This document shows positions 1 through 8,138 of a DNA stretch of 64,000 bases, one piece after another. The translations under genes and the position numbers were made by a program. The DNA is from Prosthecomicrobium sp. N25. Its GTDB lineage: Bacteria; Pseudomonadota; Alphaproteobacteria; Rhizobiales; Ancalomicrobiaceae. A model generated the notes under the pieces. It had not been told where the DNA came from and did not search any database. It saw only the letters and a program-made list of their open reading frames with translations. Every line of letters begins with the position of its first letter. Position 1 is the first letter of the stretch. The stretch lies in assembly GCF_037203705.1 (NCBI RefSeq), contig NZ_JBBCAT010000001.1, forward strand, positions 1,027,418-1,091,417, given 5' to 3'.

Positions 1-743
1 GGCAGCCGCCGGCGCATCAGGATCTCCTTCTCCTTGGAGAGGAGCGAGATCTTGATGCCGTCGACCTTGGCGGCGTTGTCGCGGATGACCATCAGGGCCG
101 TCTCCATGGCCTCCATGTGGTCCGCCGCGCCCCAGTAGCCCGCGAGGGCCGGGTCGAACATCTCGCCGAGCCAGTGCAGGATGACCGGCTCCTTCACGCC
201 CTGCAGGATGCGCCCGTAGACCCGGGCATAGTCGCCCGGCCCCTTGGCGGCGCGTACCAGCGCCCGGCTCGCCATCAGGATGATGCGCCCGCCGTGCTTC
301 TCCACGAAGGCGGCCTGCTCCTCGTAGGCGCGGATGACGTCGTCGACCGTGACCGCCTCGGCGGGGTTGAGGTGCTCGGTGCCCACCCCGCAGGCGATCA
401 TGGCCCCCGGCCGGGTCCGGGCATCGGCCAGCGCCCGCGCGATCAGCTCCTGCGCGCCGGCCCAGTCGAGGCCCATGCCGCGCTGCGCGGTGTCCATCGC
501 CTCCGCGACCCCGAGCCCGAGGTCCCAGAGATGGTGGCGGAACGCGAGCGTCCGCTCCCAGTCGAACCTGACGTCCAGCCAGGGATCCTGCTCGGCCCAG
601 GGGTCGACCACCACATGGGCGGCCGCATAGGCGATCCGGTCGAAGGCCGGTGCGGAGCCGGCGGCGGGGAGCTTCAGCGGCGGGTTCTTGACCCGGTAGG
701 TCTCCAGCTGCCGGTCGGCGGTGGGAAGCGCGATGGTGGTCAT
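1..743 (-). CDS. DUF993 family (dihydrodipicolinate synthase-like) protein, 3' part cut by window edge
   Basis: The frame opens at an ATG (complement of 741-743) and stays open to base 1, so about 247 N-terminal residues are visible and the C-terminus is outside the window. The protein begins MTTIALPTADRQLETYRV and continues with segments such as RFDWERTLAFRHHLWDLGLG and KVDGIKISLL. These resemble the DUF993 proteins, usually called dihydrodipicolinate-synthase-like (TIM-barrel aldolase superfamily) and often found beside sugar oxidoreductases. The lysine of the KVDGIKIS segment could be the Schiff-base residue, but this is inference. The gene starts 2 bases after the stop of the Gfo/Idh oxidoreductase at 746-1897, so the two are surely cotranscribed. 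The likely role is an aldolase or retro-aldol step in breakdown of an oxidised sugar; the substrate is unknown. Confidence 0.75.
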   Translation of the reverse strand, partial: MTTIALPTADRQLETYRVKNPPLKLPAAGSAPAFDRIAYAAAHVVVDPWAEQDPWLDVRFDWERTLAFRHHLWDLGLGVAEAMDTAQRGMGLDWAGAQELIARALADARTRPGAMIACGVGTEHLNPAEAVTVDDVIRAYEEQAAFVEKHGGRIILMASRALVRAAKGPGDYARVYGRILQGVKEPVILHWLGEMFDPALAGYWGAADHMEAMETALMVIRDNAAKVDGIKISLLSKEKEILMRRRL

Positions 744-745
744 GG

Positions 746-1897
746 TCAGGCCTCCAGGGTGGGGACGTCGAGCCAGCGGCGCTCGGCCCAGCTCTTCAGA
801 CCGAGCTCGGCGAGCTGCACGCCCTTGGCCGCCTCGAGCAGGTCGAATTTCCAGGGCTTGCCCTCGACCACGTGGCGCAGGAAGTCCTCCCACTGCACCT
901 TGAAGCCGTTGTCGTAGACCTGGGTGTCCGGTACCTCGTCCCACTGGTCCATGAACCGCATCGTCTGCGGCTGGTCCGGGTTCCAGACCGGCCGGGGCGT
1001 GTTGACCCGGTGCTGCGTCCAGCACTTGGTGAGCCCGGCGACCGCCGACCCGTGCGTCCCGTCCACGTGGAAGGTGACGAGGTCGTCCCGGCGCACGCGT
1101 GTCGTCCAGGACGAGTTGATCTGGGCGACCACCCCGCCCTCGAGCTCGAAGGTCGCGTAGGCGGCGTCGTCCGCGTCGGCGTCGTAGGGCTTGCCCCTCT
1201 CATCCCAGCGCGTCGGGATGTGGGTCGCGCCGAGGCAGGACACGGCCTTCACGGTCCCGAACAGGTTGTCGAGCACGTAGCGCCAGTGGCACAGCATGTC
1301 GAGGATGATGCCGCCGCCCTCGCCCTTCCGGTAGTTCCAGCTCGGCCGCTGGATCGGCTGCAGGTCGCCCTCGAACACCCAGTATCCGAACTCGCCGCGC
1401 ACCGAGAGCATGCGGCCGAAGAAGCCCGAATCCCGCAGCATCGCCATCTTCCGCAAGCCGGGCAGGAACAGCTTGTCCTGCACGACGCCGCTCTTGATGC
1501 CCTTGCGCCGCGCCTTGCGGGCGACGTCGAGCGCGATGTCGAGCCGCTCGGCGATCGGCTTCTCGCAATAGACGTGCTTGCCCGCCTCGATGGCGCGCTC
1601 CAGGAGCCCGGCGCGCATCTGGGTGGAGCCGGCGTCGAAGAAGATGGTGTCCGCCGGATCGGCGAGCGCCGCGTCGACATCCGTGGTGGTGCGGGCGATC
1701 CCGTGCCGGCCGGCGATCTCGGCGAGCTTATCGGCGTTGCGGCCGACCAGGATCGGGTCCGGCATCAGCCGGTCGCCGTTGGCGAGCTCGACGCCGCCCT
1801 GGTCCCGGATCGCCAGGATGGAGCGGACGAGGTGCTGGTTGTAGCCCATGCGCCCCGTGATGCCGTGCATGATGATGCCGATGCGCTGCGCAGCCAT
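746..1897 (-). CDS. Gfo/Idh/MocA family NAD(P)-dependent oxidoreductase
   Basis: 383 residues. The N-terminal Rossmann region (GIIMHGITGRMGYNQH) binds the dinucleotide. The family EKP motif is present as YCEKPIAE near residue 112, followed by the mixed alpha/beta substrate domain. Members oxidise or reduce sugars, inositols or their keto derivatives. The ATG follows a strong ribosome site (GGGAGGAGGCTC). A DUF993 gene starts 2 bases after its stop, and a TetR-type regulator and an ABC sugar importer lie upstream, so it probably acts in cytosolic catabolism of the imported compound. A promoter and a perfect 18-bp operator-like inverted repeat lie directly upstream. The exact substrate cannot be read from the sequence. 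Confidence 0.88.
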   Translation of the reverse strand: MAAQRIGIIMHGITGRMGYNQHLVRSILAIRDQGGVELANGDRLMPDPILVGRNADKLAEIAGRHGIARTTTDVDAALADPADTIFFDAGSTQMRAGLLERAIEAGKHVYCEKPIAERLDIALDVARKARRKGIKSGVVQDKLFLPGLRKMAMLRDSGFFGRMLSVRGEFGYWVFEGDLQPIQRPSWNYRKGEGGGIILDMLCHWRYVLDNLFGTVKAVSCLGATHIPTRWDERGKPYDADADDAAYATFELEGGVVAQINSSWTTRVRRDDLVTFHVDGTHGSAVAGLTKCWTQHRVNTPRPVWNPDQPQTMRFMDQWDEVPDTQVYDNGFKVQWEDFLRHVVEGKPWKFDLLEAAKGVQLAELGLKSWAERRWLDVPTLEA

Positions 1898-1915
1898 GAG
1901 CCTCCTCCCGTGATT

Positions 1916-1933
1916 TGTAACTGTTCAGTTACA
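1916..1933. promoter_or_regulatory. Operator-like perfect inverted repeat upstream of the minus-strand catabolic unit
   Basis: TGTAACTG and CAGTTACA are perfect 8-base inverted arms separated by TT. The site lies 19 bases upstream of the Gfo/Idh start codon and just downstream of the proposed -10 element, where a bound repressor would block transcription. The same left arm occurs at 2822-2829 in front of the ABC operon, so the TetR-type protein encoded between them is the obvious candidate ligand. Confidence 0.65.
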
Positions 1934-1960
1934 CGTACACGGCTGTGTGGGAGAGGTCAA
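1932..1960 (-). promoter_or_regulatory. Candidate sigma-70 promoter for the Gfo/Idh-DUF993 unit
   Basis: On the minus strand TTGACC (1960-1955) is followed, after a 17-base spacer, by TACGTG (1937-1932). The -10 match is modest, but position and spacing agree with the promoter in front of the ABC operon, and both are followed at once by the shared operator. Confidence 0.45.
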
Positions 1961-2070
1961 CGGGGGCCGGCAGATTTGTACGCCGGACAGGGGATCGCGA
2001 CGCGTCGCCGACCCGCTGCGCCGGCCGGCCGGCCCGCGCGACGAGGCGGCCGCAGGGCCGGGGAGGGGCT

Positions 2071-2739
2071 TCAGCGGCGAACGAAGCTGAGGACGACCTC
2101 GACCAGGTGGTCGCCCCAGTGCGCCAGCCTGTCCGGCTCCATCAGGTCCCGGTTGAACACGGTGGACAGGGTGTGGCGGTTGAGGAGGTAGAAGGCCCCC
2201 ATCGAGGCGATCGTCAGGTAGACGTCGATCGGGTCGAGCCCCGGCTTGAATCGCCCCTGCTCGGCCCCCTTGTCGAGCACCGACTTCAGGAGCCCCATGA
2301 AGGACGAGTGGATGCGCGGGATCCGGGCCGAGCGCTTCAGGTTCTCGGCCTTGTAGAGGTTCTCGGTCGCCAGCAGGCTCAAGAACTCCGGATTGTCCAG
2401 GAAGTAGCGCCAGGTGAAGCGCGCGAGGGTCCGGATGCCCTCCTCGGGGTCGGCGCGGTCGAGCGCGAGCGCCAGCTCGGCCGAGCGGATCGACGCGTAG
2501 GCCTCCTCCAGCACGGCCATGTAGAGGCCGAGCTTGTCGCCGAAATAGTGGTAGAGCATGCGCTTGTTAATGCCGGCGCGCTCCGCGATCGCGTCGACCC
2601 GTGCCCCCCCGATGCCCTTCTCGGCGAACTCCGCCTTGGCGGCCGCCAGGATCGCCTGCGTGGTCCGGTCCGGATCGCGCGGCTGCCCGGTGTAGCCGCG
2701 CCGCTTGACCGGCGCATCCGCCGCCGTATCGCTCCCCAT
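2071..2739 (-). CDS. TetR/AcrR family transcriptional regulator
   Basis: 222 residues. The N-terminal region about 25-75 is a typical TetR helix-turn-helix domain (TTQAILAAAKAEFAEKGIGG ... RVDAIAERAGINKRMLYHYF). The remaining helical part would hold the ligand-binding and dimer domain. The gene lies between the Gfo/Idh-DUF993 unit and the ABC operon. Related inverted-repeat operators occur in front of both (1916-1933 and 2822-2839), so it probably represses both in the absence of the sugar or a catabolite. This is inferred from position and operators. No comparable operator was seen at its own promoter. Confidence 0.9.
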   Translation of the reverse strand: MGSDTAADAPVKRRGYTGQPRDPDRTTQAILAAAKAEFAEKGIGGARVDAIAERAGINKRMLYHYFGDKLGLYMAVLEEAYASIRSAELALALDRADPEEGIRTLARFTWRYFLDNPEFLSLLATENLYKAENLKRSARIPRIHSSFMGLLKSVLDKGAEQGRFKPGLDPIDVYLTIASMGAFYLLNRHTLSTVFNRDLMEPDRLAHWGDHLVEVVLSFVRR

Positions 2740-2791
2740 CGCTGTCCCGCCTCGGCCGTAACGTCAGGTCTTGTGACCGCGTCGGGGCCCG

Positions 2792-2820
2792 TTGACAAGG
2801 GCCCGCGACCGCGCCTACAA
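2792..2820 (+). promoter_or_regulatory. Sigma-70-like promoter of the ABC importer operon
   Basis: A perfect -35 TTGACA (2792-2797), a 17-base spacer and CTACAA as -10 (2815-2820), followed two bases later by the operator-like repeat at 2822-2839. This layout is expected for a repressor that blocks the initiation region. Confidence 0.6.
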
Positions 2821-2821
2821 A

Positions 2822-2839
2822 TGTAACTGAACGGTGAAA
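2822..2839. promoter_or_regulatory. Imperfect TetR-type operator upstream of the ABC importer operon
   Basis: TGTAACTG AA CGGTGAAA. The left arm is identical in all eight bases to the perfect site at 1916-1933, and the right arm matches CAGTTACA at five of eight positions. It sits directly after the -10 element of the proposed promoter and 50 bases before the start codon of the binding-protein gene. Confidence 0.55.
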
Positions 2840-2888
2840 AGAAGCAATCGCTGCCGTCAGAGGAAACCAGCCTCCAGGGAGGATCTCC

Positions 2889-4178
2889 ATGTCCGAAATC
2901 CGCATCACGCGTCGCGCCGCTCTTGCCGGCGCCGGTTCCGCTGCCATGCTGGCGCTGAGCTCGCGTCTCGCGCTCGCCCAGGAGAAGCGCCTGCGGATGT
3001 TCTGGTGGGGCTCCAAGGAGCGTGCCGACCGGACCTACAAGGCCAACGAGCTCTACACGGCCCGCAACGCCAGCACCAAGATCGACGGCGAGACCCTCGG
3101 CTGGACGGACTACTGGCCCCGCGTCGCCACCCAGGCGGCCGGCCGCAACCTCGCCGACGTCCTGCAGATGGACTATCGCTACATCTTCGAATACGCCCGC
3201 CGCGGCGCCCTGATGCCGCTCGACCAGTTCATGGGCAAGGCCCTCGACATCGCCGACTTCGGCGCGCCCTCCATCGATTGCGGCAAGGTCGACGGCAAGC
3301 TCTACGGCATCAACCTCGGCAACAACTCGGTCGCCATGCTGACCAACGTCTCCGCCTTCGAGGCCGCCGGGCTGAAGGCGCCGAAGACCGGCATCGACTG
3401 GAAGGAGTTCTCCGCCCTCTGCGGCGAACTGACGAAAGCCGCCAAGAAGGACGGCTTCTACGGCTCGATGGACGCCGGCGGCCTCGAGCCGAACCTGGAG
3501 ACCTGGCTGCGCCAGCGCGGCAAGGGCCTCTACTCGGACGAGGGCCAGGTGGCCTTCTCGGCCGACGACATGGGCGAGTGGTTCGCCATGTGGGACGCCA
3601 TGCGCAAGGCCAAGGCCTGCGTGCCGGCCGACGTCCAGGCCCTCGACAAGCAGAACATCGAGACCAACCCGCTGACCCTCGGCAAGGCCGCGGTCGCCTT
3701 CGCGCATTCGAACCAGCTGGTCGGCTACCAGGCCGTCAACCCCAACAAGCTGGCGATCGACATGTATCCGACGATCGGCGCCGGCGGTAAGCCCGGCCAG
3801 TACCTGAAGCCCTCGATGCTCTTCTCCATCGCGGCGAACTCCAAGAATGCCGAGGAAGCCGCCAAGATCATCAATTTCTACGTGAAGGATCCCGAGGGCG
3901 TGAAGGCCGTCGGCGTCGAGCGCGGCGTGCCCGCCTCGCCGGCCGCCCGCAACGTGGTCGCTGCCGACCTCGACGAGCTCGGCAAGGCGATGGTCAACTA
4001 TATCGGCATGATCTCCGACAAGATCGGCCCGCTCCCGGCGCCGCCGCCCAAGGGCGCCGGCGAGATCGCCTTCCTGCTCAAGAAGACCAACGAGGAGGTC
4101 GGCTTCGGCAAGGCGACCGCCGCGGAGGCGGGCAAGAAGTTCCACGCCGACGCGCTCGCGATCATCGCGAGAGGCTGA
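2889..4178 (+). CDS. ABC transporter extracellular sugar-binding protein (family 1)
   Basis: 429 residues, first gene of a seven-gene-spaced transport and catabolism operon. The N-terminus (ITRRAALAGAGSAAMLALSS, cleavage near LALAQ) is a signal peptide with a twin-arginine-like pair, so Tat export is possible. The mature part has the aromatic, mixed alpha/beta pattern of CUT1-family binding proteins (LRMFWWGSKERADRTYK, LADVLQMDYRYIFEYARRG). It would capture a carbohydrate in the periplasm for the permeases encoded immediately downstream. The ATG follows CCAGGGAGGATCTCC. The sugar is not identifiable here; the neighbouring oxidoreductases suggest an oxidisable sugar or polyol. Confidence 0.9.
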   Translation: MSEIRITRRAALAGAGSAAMLALSSRLALAQEKRLRMFWWGSKERADRTYKANELYTARNASTKIDGETLGWTDYWPRVATQAAGRNLADVLQMDYRYIFEYARRGALMPLDQFMGKALDIADFGAPSIDCGKVDGKLYGINLGNNSVAMLTNVSAFEAAGLKAPKTGIDWKEFSALCGELTKAAKKDGFYGSMDAGGLEPNLETWLRQRGKGLYSDEGQVAFSADDMGEWFAMWDAMRKAKACVPADVQALDKQNIETNPLTLGKAAVAFAHSNQLVGYQAVNPNKLAIDMYPTIGAGGKPGQYLKPSMLFSIAANSKNAEEAAKIINFYVKDPEGVKAVGVERGVPASPAARNVVAADLDELGKAMVNYIGMISDKIGPLPAPPPKGAGEIAFLLKKTNEEVGFGKATAAEAGKKFHADALAIIARG

Positions 4179-4183
4179 TCGTC

Positions 4184-5119
4184 ATGGCTACCGCCGTCGG
4201 TACGGCCGTGCCCCTCGAAAGGGGGGTGCGCCGGCGCCTCGCACTCGGCCGAAACCTCCCCGGCTACATGTTCCTGGCGCCCTGGCTGGCAGGCTTCCTC
4301 CTGCTCACGCTGGGGCCGACGGTGGTCTCTCTCTGGCTGTCCTTCACGAACTTCGACCTGATCGGCGACCCTCGCTGGGTCGGCGCCGCGAACTACGTCC
4401 GCATCGCCACAGCGGACGAGAAGTTCTGGACCTCCATGAAGGTCACCTTCCTCTATGTGGTGCTCGCCGTCCCCTTCAAGCTGACCTTCGCGCTCCTCGT
4501 CGCGATGGCGCTCAACAAGGGCATCTCCGGCCTGACCGTCTACCGCGCGATCTTCTACCTGCCCTCGCTGCTCGGCGCGAGCGTCGCCATCGCGGTGCTG
4601 TGGCGGAACCTCTTCGCCGGCGACGGGCTCGTCAACCAGCTGCTCTTCTGGGCCTTCGGCCTCAAGGGACCGAGCTGGGTCTCCGATCCCGACTACGCGC
4701 TCTACACCCTGGTCATCCTGTCGATCTGGCAGTTCGGGTCGCCCATGATCATCTTCCTGGCCGGGCTCCGGCAGATCCCCCAGGACATGTACGAGGCCGC
4801 GAGCCTGGACGGCGCCGGGCCCACGCGGCAGTTCTTCAAGATCACCCTGCCGCTCCTGACCCCCGTCGTCTTCTTCAACGCGGTCGTGCAGACCATCGAG
4901 GCCTTCAAGGCCTTCACGCCCGCCTTCATCGTCTCGGAAGGCACCGGCGGCCCCGTCGACTCGACCCTCTTCTACACCCTCTACCTGTACCAGGAGGCCT
5001 TCGCGTTCCTGCGCATGGGCTACGCCTCCGCGCTCGCCTGGATCCTCGTCGTGATCATCGCCTTCTTCACGGCCTTCTCGTTCCTGACCGCGAAATACTG
5101 GGTGCACTACGATGACTGA
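4184..5119 (+). CDS. ABC sugar transporter permease (MalF-type)
   Basis: 311 residues with about six membrane segments; the first is YMFLAPWLAGFLLLTLGPTV. The cytoplasmic EAA loop that contacts the ATPase is present as YEAASLDGAGPTRQFFKITLPLL. It is the first of two permeases of a CUT1 importer, starting 5 bases after the binding-protein stop and overlapping the second permease by 8 bases. It forms the inner-membrane channel together with the gene at 5112-6008. Confidence 0.92.
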   Translation: MATAVGTAVPLERGVRRRLALGRNLPGYMFLAPWLAGFLLLTLGPTVVSLWLSFTNFDLIGDPRWVGAANYVRIATADEKFWTSMKVTFLYVVLAVPFKLTFALLVAMALNKGISGLTVYRAIFYLPSLLGASVAIAVLWRNLFAGDGLVNQLLFWAFGLKGPSWVSDPDYALYTLVILSIWQFGSPMIIFLAGLRQIPQDMYEAASLDGAGPTRQFFKITLPLLTPVVFFNAVVQTIEAFKAFTPAFIVSEGTGGPVDSTLFYTLYLYQEAFAFLRMGYASALAWILVVIIAFFTAFSFLTAKYWVHYDD

Positions 5120-6008
5120 CGCGGCCCACCACGCCCCGGTCTCCGTCACCGCGCCCCCCGACAACCCGGGCCTGCCGACGCCGCTCTGGCAGCGCGTCCT
5201 GATCCACGGGGTGCTGATCGCGGCATCCTTCGTGATGCTCTATCCGCTGCTCTGGATGTTCGCGAGTTCGCTGAAGCCCGAGCACGAGATCTTCTCCAAC
5301 CCGTCGATCTGGCCCAAGTCGGCCGACTTCGGCGCCTACGTCCGCGGCTGGTTCGGCCTGCGCTACTCCTTCGGCACCTTCTTCTGGAACTCCGCCGTCA
5401 TCGCCGTCCTGGCGGTGATCGGCAACGTGCTGTCCTGCTCGCTCGCCGCCTATGCCTTCACGCGGCTGAAGTTCGCCGGCCGGGACTTCTGGTTCGCGAT
5501 GATGCTCGGCACGCTGATGATGCCCCACCACGTGGTGCTCATCCCGCAATACGTCCTGTTCCTCAACATCGGCTGGGTCGACACGATCCTGCCGCTCGTC
5601 GTGCCGAAGTTCCTGGCCGTGGACGCCTTCTTCATCTTCCTGATGGTGCAGTTCTTCCGCGGCATCCCGCGCGAGCTCGACGAGGCAGCGGCCATGGACG
5701 GCTGCGGCCCTTGGCGGATCTACTGGCGCATCATGCTGCCCCTGTCGCTGCCCGTGCTGGCGACCGCCGCCATCTTCACCTTCATCTGGACCTGGGACGA
5801 CTTCTTCGCCCCGCTCATCTACCTGAACGACATGGGCTCCTACACGGCCCAGCTGGGTCTGCGCGCCTTCGTGGACTCGAGCGGCAAGTCGGATTGGGGC
5901 GCGCTTTTCGCCATGTCGGTGTTGACGCTGCTCCCGGTCTTCGTCGTCTTCCTCTTCTTCCAGCGCCTTCTCATCGACGGCATCGCCACCACCGGCATGA
6001 AGCGCTGA
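5112..6008 (+). CDS. ABC sugar transporter permease (MalG-type)
   Basis: 298 residues, about six membrane segments beginning with VLIHGVLIAASFVMLYPLLW. The EAA motif is LDEAAAMDGCGPWRIYWRIM. The short N-terminal extension and its position after the MalF-type permease (8-base overlap) mark it as the second permease of the importer. It ends 20 bases before the next oxidoreductase. Confidence 0.92.
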   Translation: MTDAAHHAPVSVTAPPDNPGLPTPLWQRVLIHGVLIAASFVMLYPLLWMFASSLKPEHEIFSNPSIWPKSADFGAYVRGWFGLRYSFGTFFWNSAVIAVLAVIGNVLSCSLAAYAFTRLKFAGRDFWFAMMLGTLMMPHHVVLIPQYVLFLNIGWVDTILPLVVPKFLAVDAFFIFLMVQFFRGIPRELDEAAAMDGCGPWRIYWRIMLPLSLPVLATAAIFTFIWTWDDFFAPLIYLNDMGSYTAQLGLRAFVDSSGKSDWGALFAMSVLTLLPVFVVFLFFQRLLIDGIATTGMKR

Positions 6009-6028
6009 CGCCAAACGGGAACCGAGCC

Positions 6029-7039
6029 ATGTCCGCCATTCGCTTTGCCGTCATCGGCATCGACCACGACCACATCTTCGGCCAGTGCCAGTGCATTCTC
6101 GATGCCGGCGCCGAGCTGGTCGCCTACCACGCCGCCAACGAGCACGACCTCCTGAAGCAGTTCATGGAACGGTTTCCGGATGCCCGGCGGGTCGACGATC
6201 CGCGCCGTATCCTGGAGGATCCGTCGATCCACTTGGTCGTCTCTGCCGCCGTCAATGCCGACCGCGCTGACATCGCCATCGCGGCCATGCGGCACGGCAA
6301 GGACGCCATGGTGGACAAGCCGGGCATCACCAGCCTCGAGAAGCTCGCCGAGGTCCGCAAGGTGCAGGCCGAGACCGGCCGCATCTTCTCGATCCTCTAT
6401 TCCGAGCACTTCGAGCAGAGGTCGACCGTCAAGGCCGGCGAACTCGTCCAGGCCGGCGCGATCGGCAAGGTGATCCACACCACCGGCCTCGGGCCCCATC
6501 GCATCCGCAAGCCCCAGCGCCCCGCCTGGTTCTTCGAGCGTGCCCGCTACGGCGGCATCCTGGCCGACATCGGCTCCCACCAGTGCGAGCAGTTCCTGTT
6601 CTTCACGAACGCGACGTCGGCCCGCGTCCTCTCCGCCACGGTCGCCAATCGCGGCAATCCGGACAAGCCGGAACTGCAGGACTTCGGCGACATGCACCTC
6701 GCCACCGACGACGCCACCGGCTACGTGCGCGTCGACTGGTTCACCCCCCACGGCCTGCCGGTCTGGGGCGACGGCCGCCTGATCGTCATCGGCACCGAGG
6801 GCATGATCGAGCTCCGGAAATATATCGACGTCGCCGGTCGCCCCGGCCCGAACCACCTGTTTCTGACCGACGCCAAGGGCGTCACCCACATCGACTGCAA
6901 CGACATGGAGCTGCCCTACGGCCGCCAGCTCCTCGCCGACATCCGCGACCGCACCGAGACCGCCATGACGCAGGCCCACTGCTTCGCCGCCATGGAACTC
7001 GCGCTGACCGCGCAGGCCAAGGCCGAAGGGAAGCTCTGA
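6029..7039 (+). CDS. Gfo/Idh/MocA family oxidoreductase
   Basis: 336 residues from the ATG at 6029; the frame is open further upstream, but that stretch overlaps the permease and lacks a sensible start. The Rossmann N-terminus is unusual (AVIGIDHDHIFGQ instead of GxGxxG), and the EKP motif is altered to VDKPG. The substrate domain contains the expected GGILADIGSHQCEQF segment. It follows the permease by 20 bases and overlaps nothing. It probably acts on the imported sugar in sequence with the paralogues at 7041 and 746; the altered cofactor motif suggests a different step or cofactor preference. Confidence 0.87.
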   Translation: MSAIRFAVIGIDHDHIFGQCQCILDAGAELVAYHAANEHDLLKQFMERFPDARRVDDPRRILEDPSIHLVVSAAVNADRADIAIAAMRHGKDAMVDKPGITSLEKLAEVRKVQAETGRIFSILYSEHFEQRSTVKAGELVQAGAIGKVIHTTGLGPHRIRKPQRPAWFFERARYGGILADIGSHQCEQFLFFTNATSARVLSATVANRGNPDKPELQDFGDMHLATDDATGYVRVDWFTPHGLPVWGDGRLIVIGTEGMIELRKYIDVAGRPGPNHLFLTDAKGVTHIDCNDMELPYGRQLLADIRDRTETAMTQAHCFAAMELALTAQAKAEGKL

Positions 7040-7040
7040 C

Positions 7041-8111
7041 ATGTCCGCCATCAAGACGGTCGCCGTGGTCGGCTGCGGCATCGGCCGCTCGCACATCTTC
7101 GAGGGCTACGCCAACCACCCGGACCGCTTCCGCGTTCTGGCGATCTGCGATCTCGACGACGAGCGCCTGAAGAAGGTCGGCGACGAGTTCGCGGTGCCGA
7201 TCCGCACGAAGAGCTTCGACGAGCTCCTCGCCATGCCGGATCTCGACATCGTCGACATCTGCACGCCCCCCGGCCTGCACGTGCCGCAGACGCTCGCCGC
7301 GCTCGCCGCCGGCAAGGAGGTGGTCTGCGAGAAGCCCATCGCCGGCTCCCTCGCCGACGTCGACCGCCTGATCGAGGCCGAGAAGGCCGCCCGCGGCCGG
7401 GTCATGCCGATCTTCCAGTACCGCTGGGGCAACGGCTACCAGAAGGCCCGCCAGGTCGTCGGCGCCGGCCTCGCCGGCAGGCCCTATGCGGCGACCGTCG
7501 AGACGCACTGGAAGCGCACGGCCGAGTATTACGCCGTCCCCTGGCGCGGCAAGTTCGCCACCGAGCTCGGCGGCGTGCTCGTCACCCACGCCATCCACAT
7601 CCACGACATGCTGGTCGGCCTCATGGGCCCGATCCGCTCGGTCTTCGCCCGCGTCGCCACCCTGGTGAACGACATCGAGGTCGAGGACACGGTCGCGGCG
7701 AGCCTGGAGATGGAGAGCGGCGCGCTCGTGACGCTGAGCTGCAACCTCGGCTCCGCGGTCGAGATCAGCCGCATGCGCGCCATCTATGAGAACGTCACCT
7801 TCGAGAGCGGGACCGCCTGCTACTCCCCCGGCGACGAGCCCTGGACGATCACGCCGGTCTCGACCGCCGCCCCGGCGATCGAGGCCGAGCTCGGGCGGTT
7901 CCAACCCGTCCACCGCCGCTTCCAGGGCCAGGTCGAGGCCTACCACGACGCCCTGCTCTCGGGCGGCGAACTGCCCGTCACGCTCGCCGATGCGCGCCGT
8001 TCGCTCGAGCTCGTGACCGCCATCTATCACTCGGCCGAGACCGGCCGGCCGGTCGAATTGCCCATCGGCACCGACCATCCGAAGTACCACGGCTGGGCGC
8101 CGAAGCGCTGA
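7041..8111 (+). CDS. Gfo/Idh/MocA family oxidoreductase
   Basis: 356 residues, starting one base after the preceding gene. The Rossmann motif VAVVGCGIGRSHIFEG and the CEKPIAGSL motif near residue 97 are intact. A GGVLVTHAIHIHDMLVGLMG segment supplies the histidines typical of the active site. It is the third Gfo/Idh paralogue of the locus, next to the ABC ATPase gene, and would carry out an oxidation or reduction of the imported sugar. The three paralogues differ clearly from each other, so they are not recent copies. Confidence 0.9.
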   Translation: MSAIKTVAVVGCGIGRSHIFEGYANHPDRFRVLAICDLDDERLKKVGDEFAVPIRTKSFDELLAMPDLDIVDICTPPGLHVPQTLAALAAGKEVVCEKPIAGSLADVDRLIEAEKAARGRVMPIFQYRWGNGYQKARQVVGAGLAGRPYAATVETHWKRTAEYYAVPWRGKFATELGGVLVTHAIHIHDMLVGLMGPIRSVFARVATLVNDIEVEDTVAASLEMESGALVTLSCNLGSAVEISRMRAIYENVTFESGTACYSPGDEPWTITPVSTAAPAIEAELGRFQPVHRRFQGQVEAYHDALLSGGELPVTLADARRSLELVTAIYHSAETGRPVELPIGTDHPKYHGWAPKR

Positions 8112-8138
8112 AGCCCCGCACCCCCAGGGAGAAGCCCC

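Noticed and set aside
5711-6028. Upstream extension of the Gfo/Idh gene at 6029
   Set aside because: It overlaps the MalG-type permease and has no start signal; the family starts at MSAIRF at 6029.
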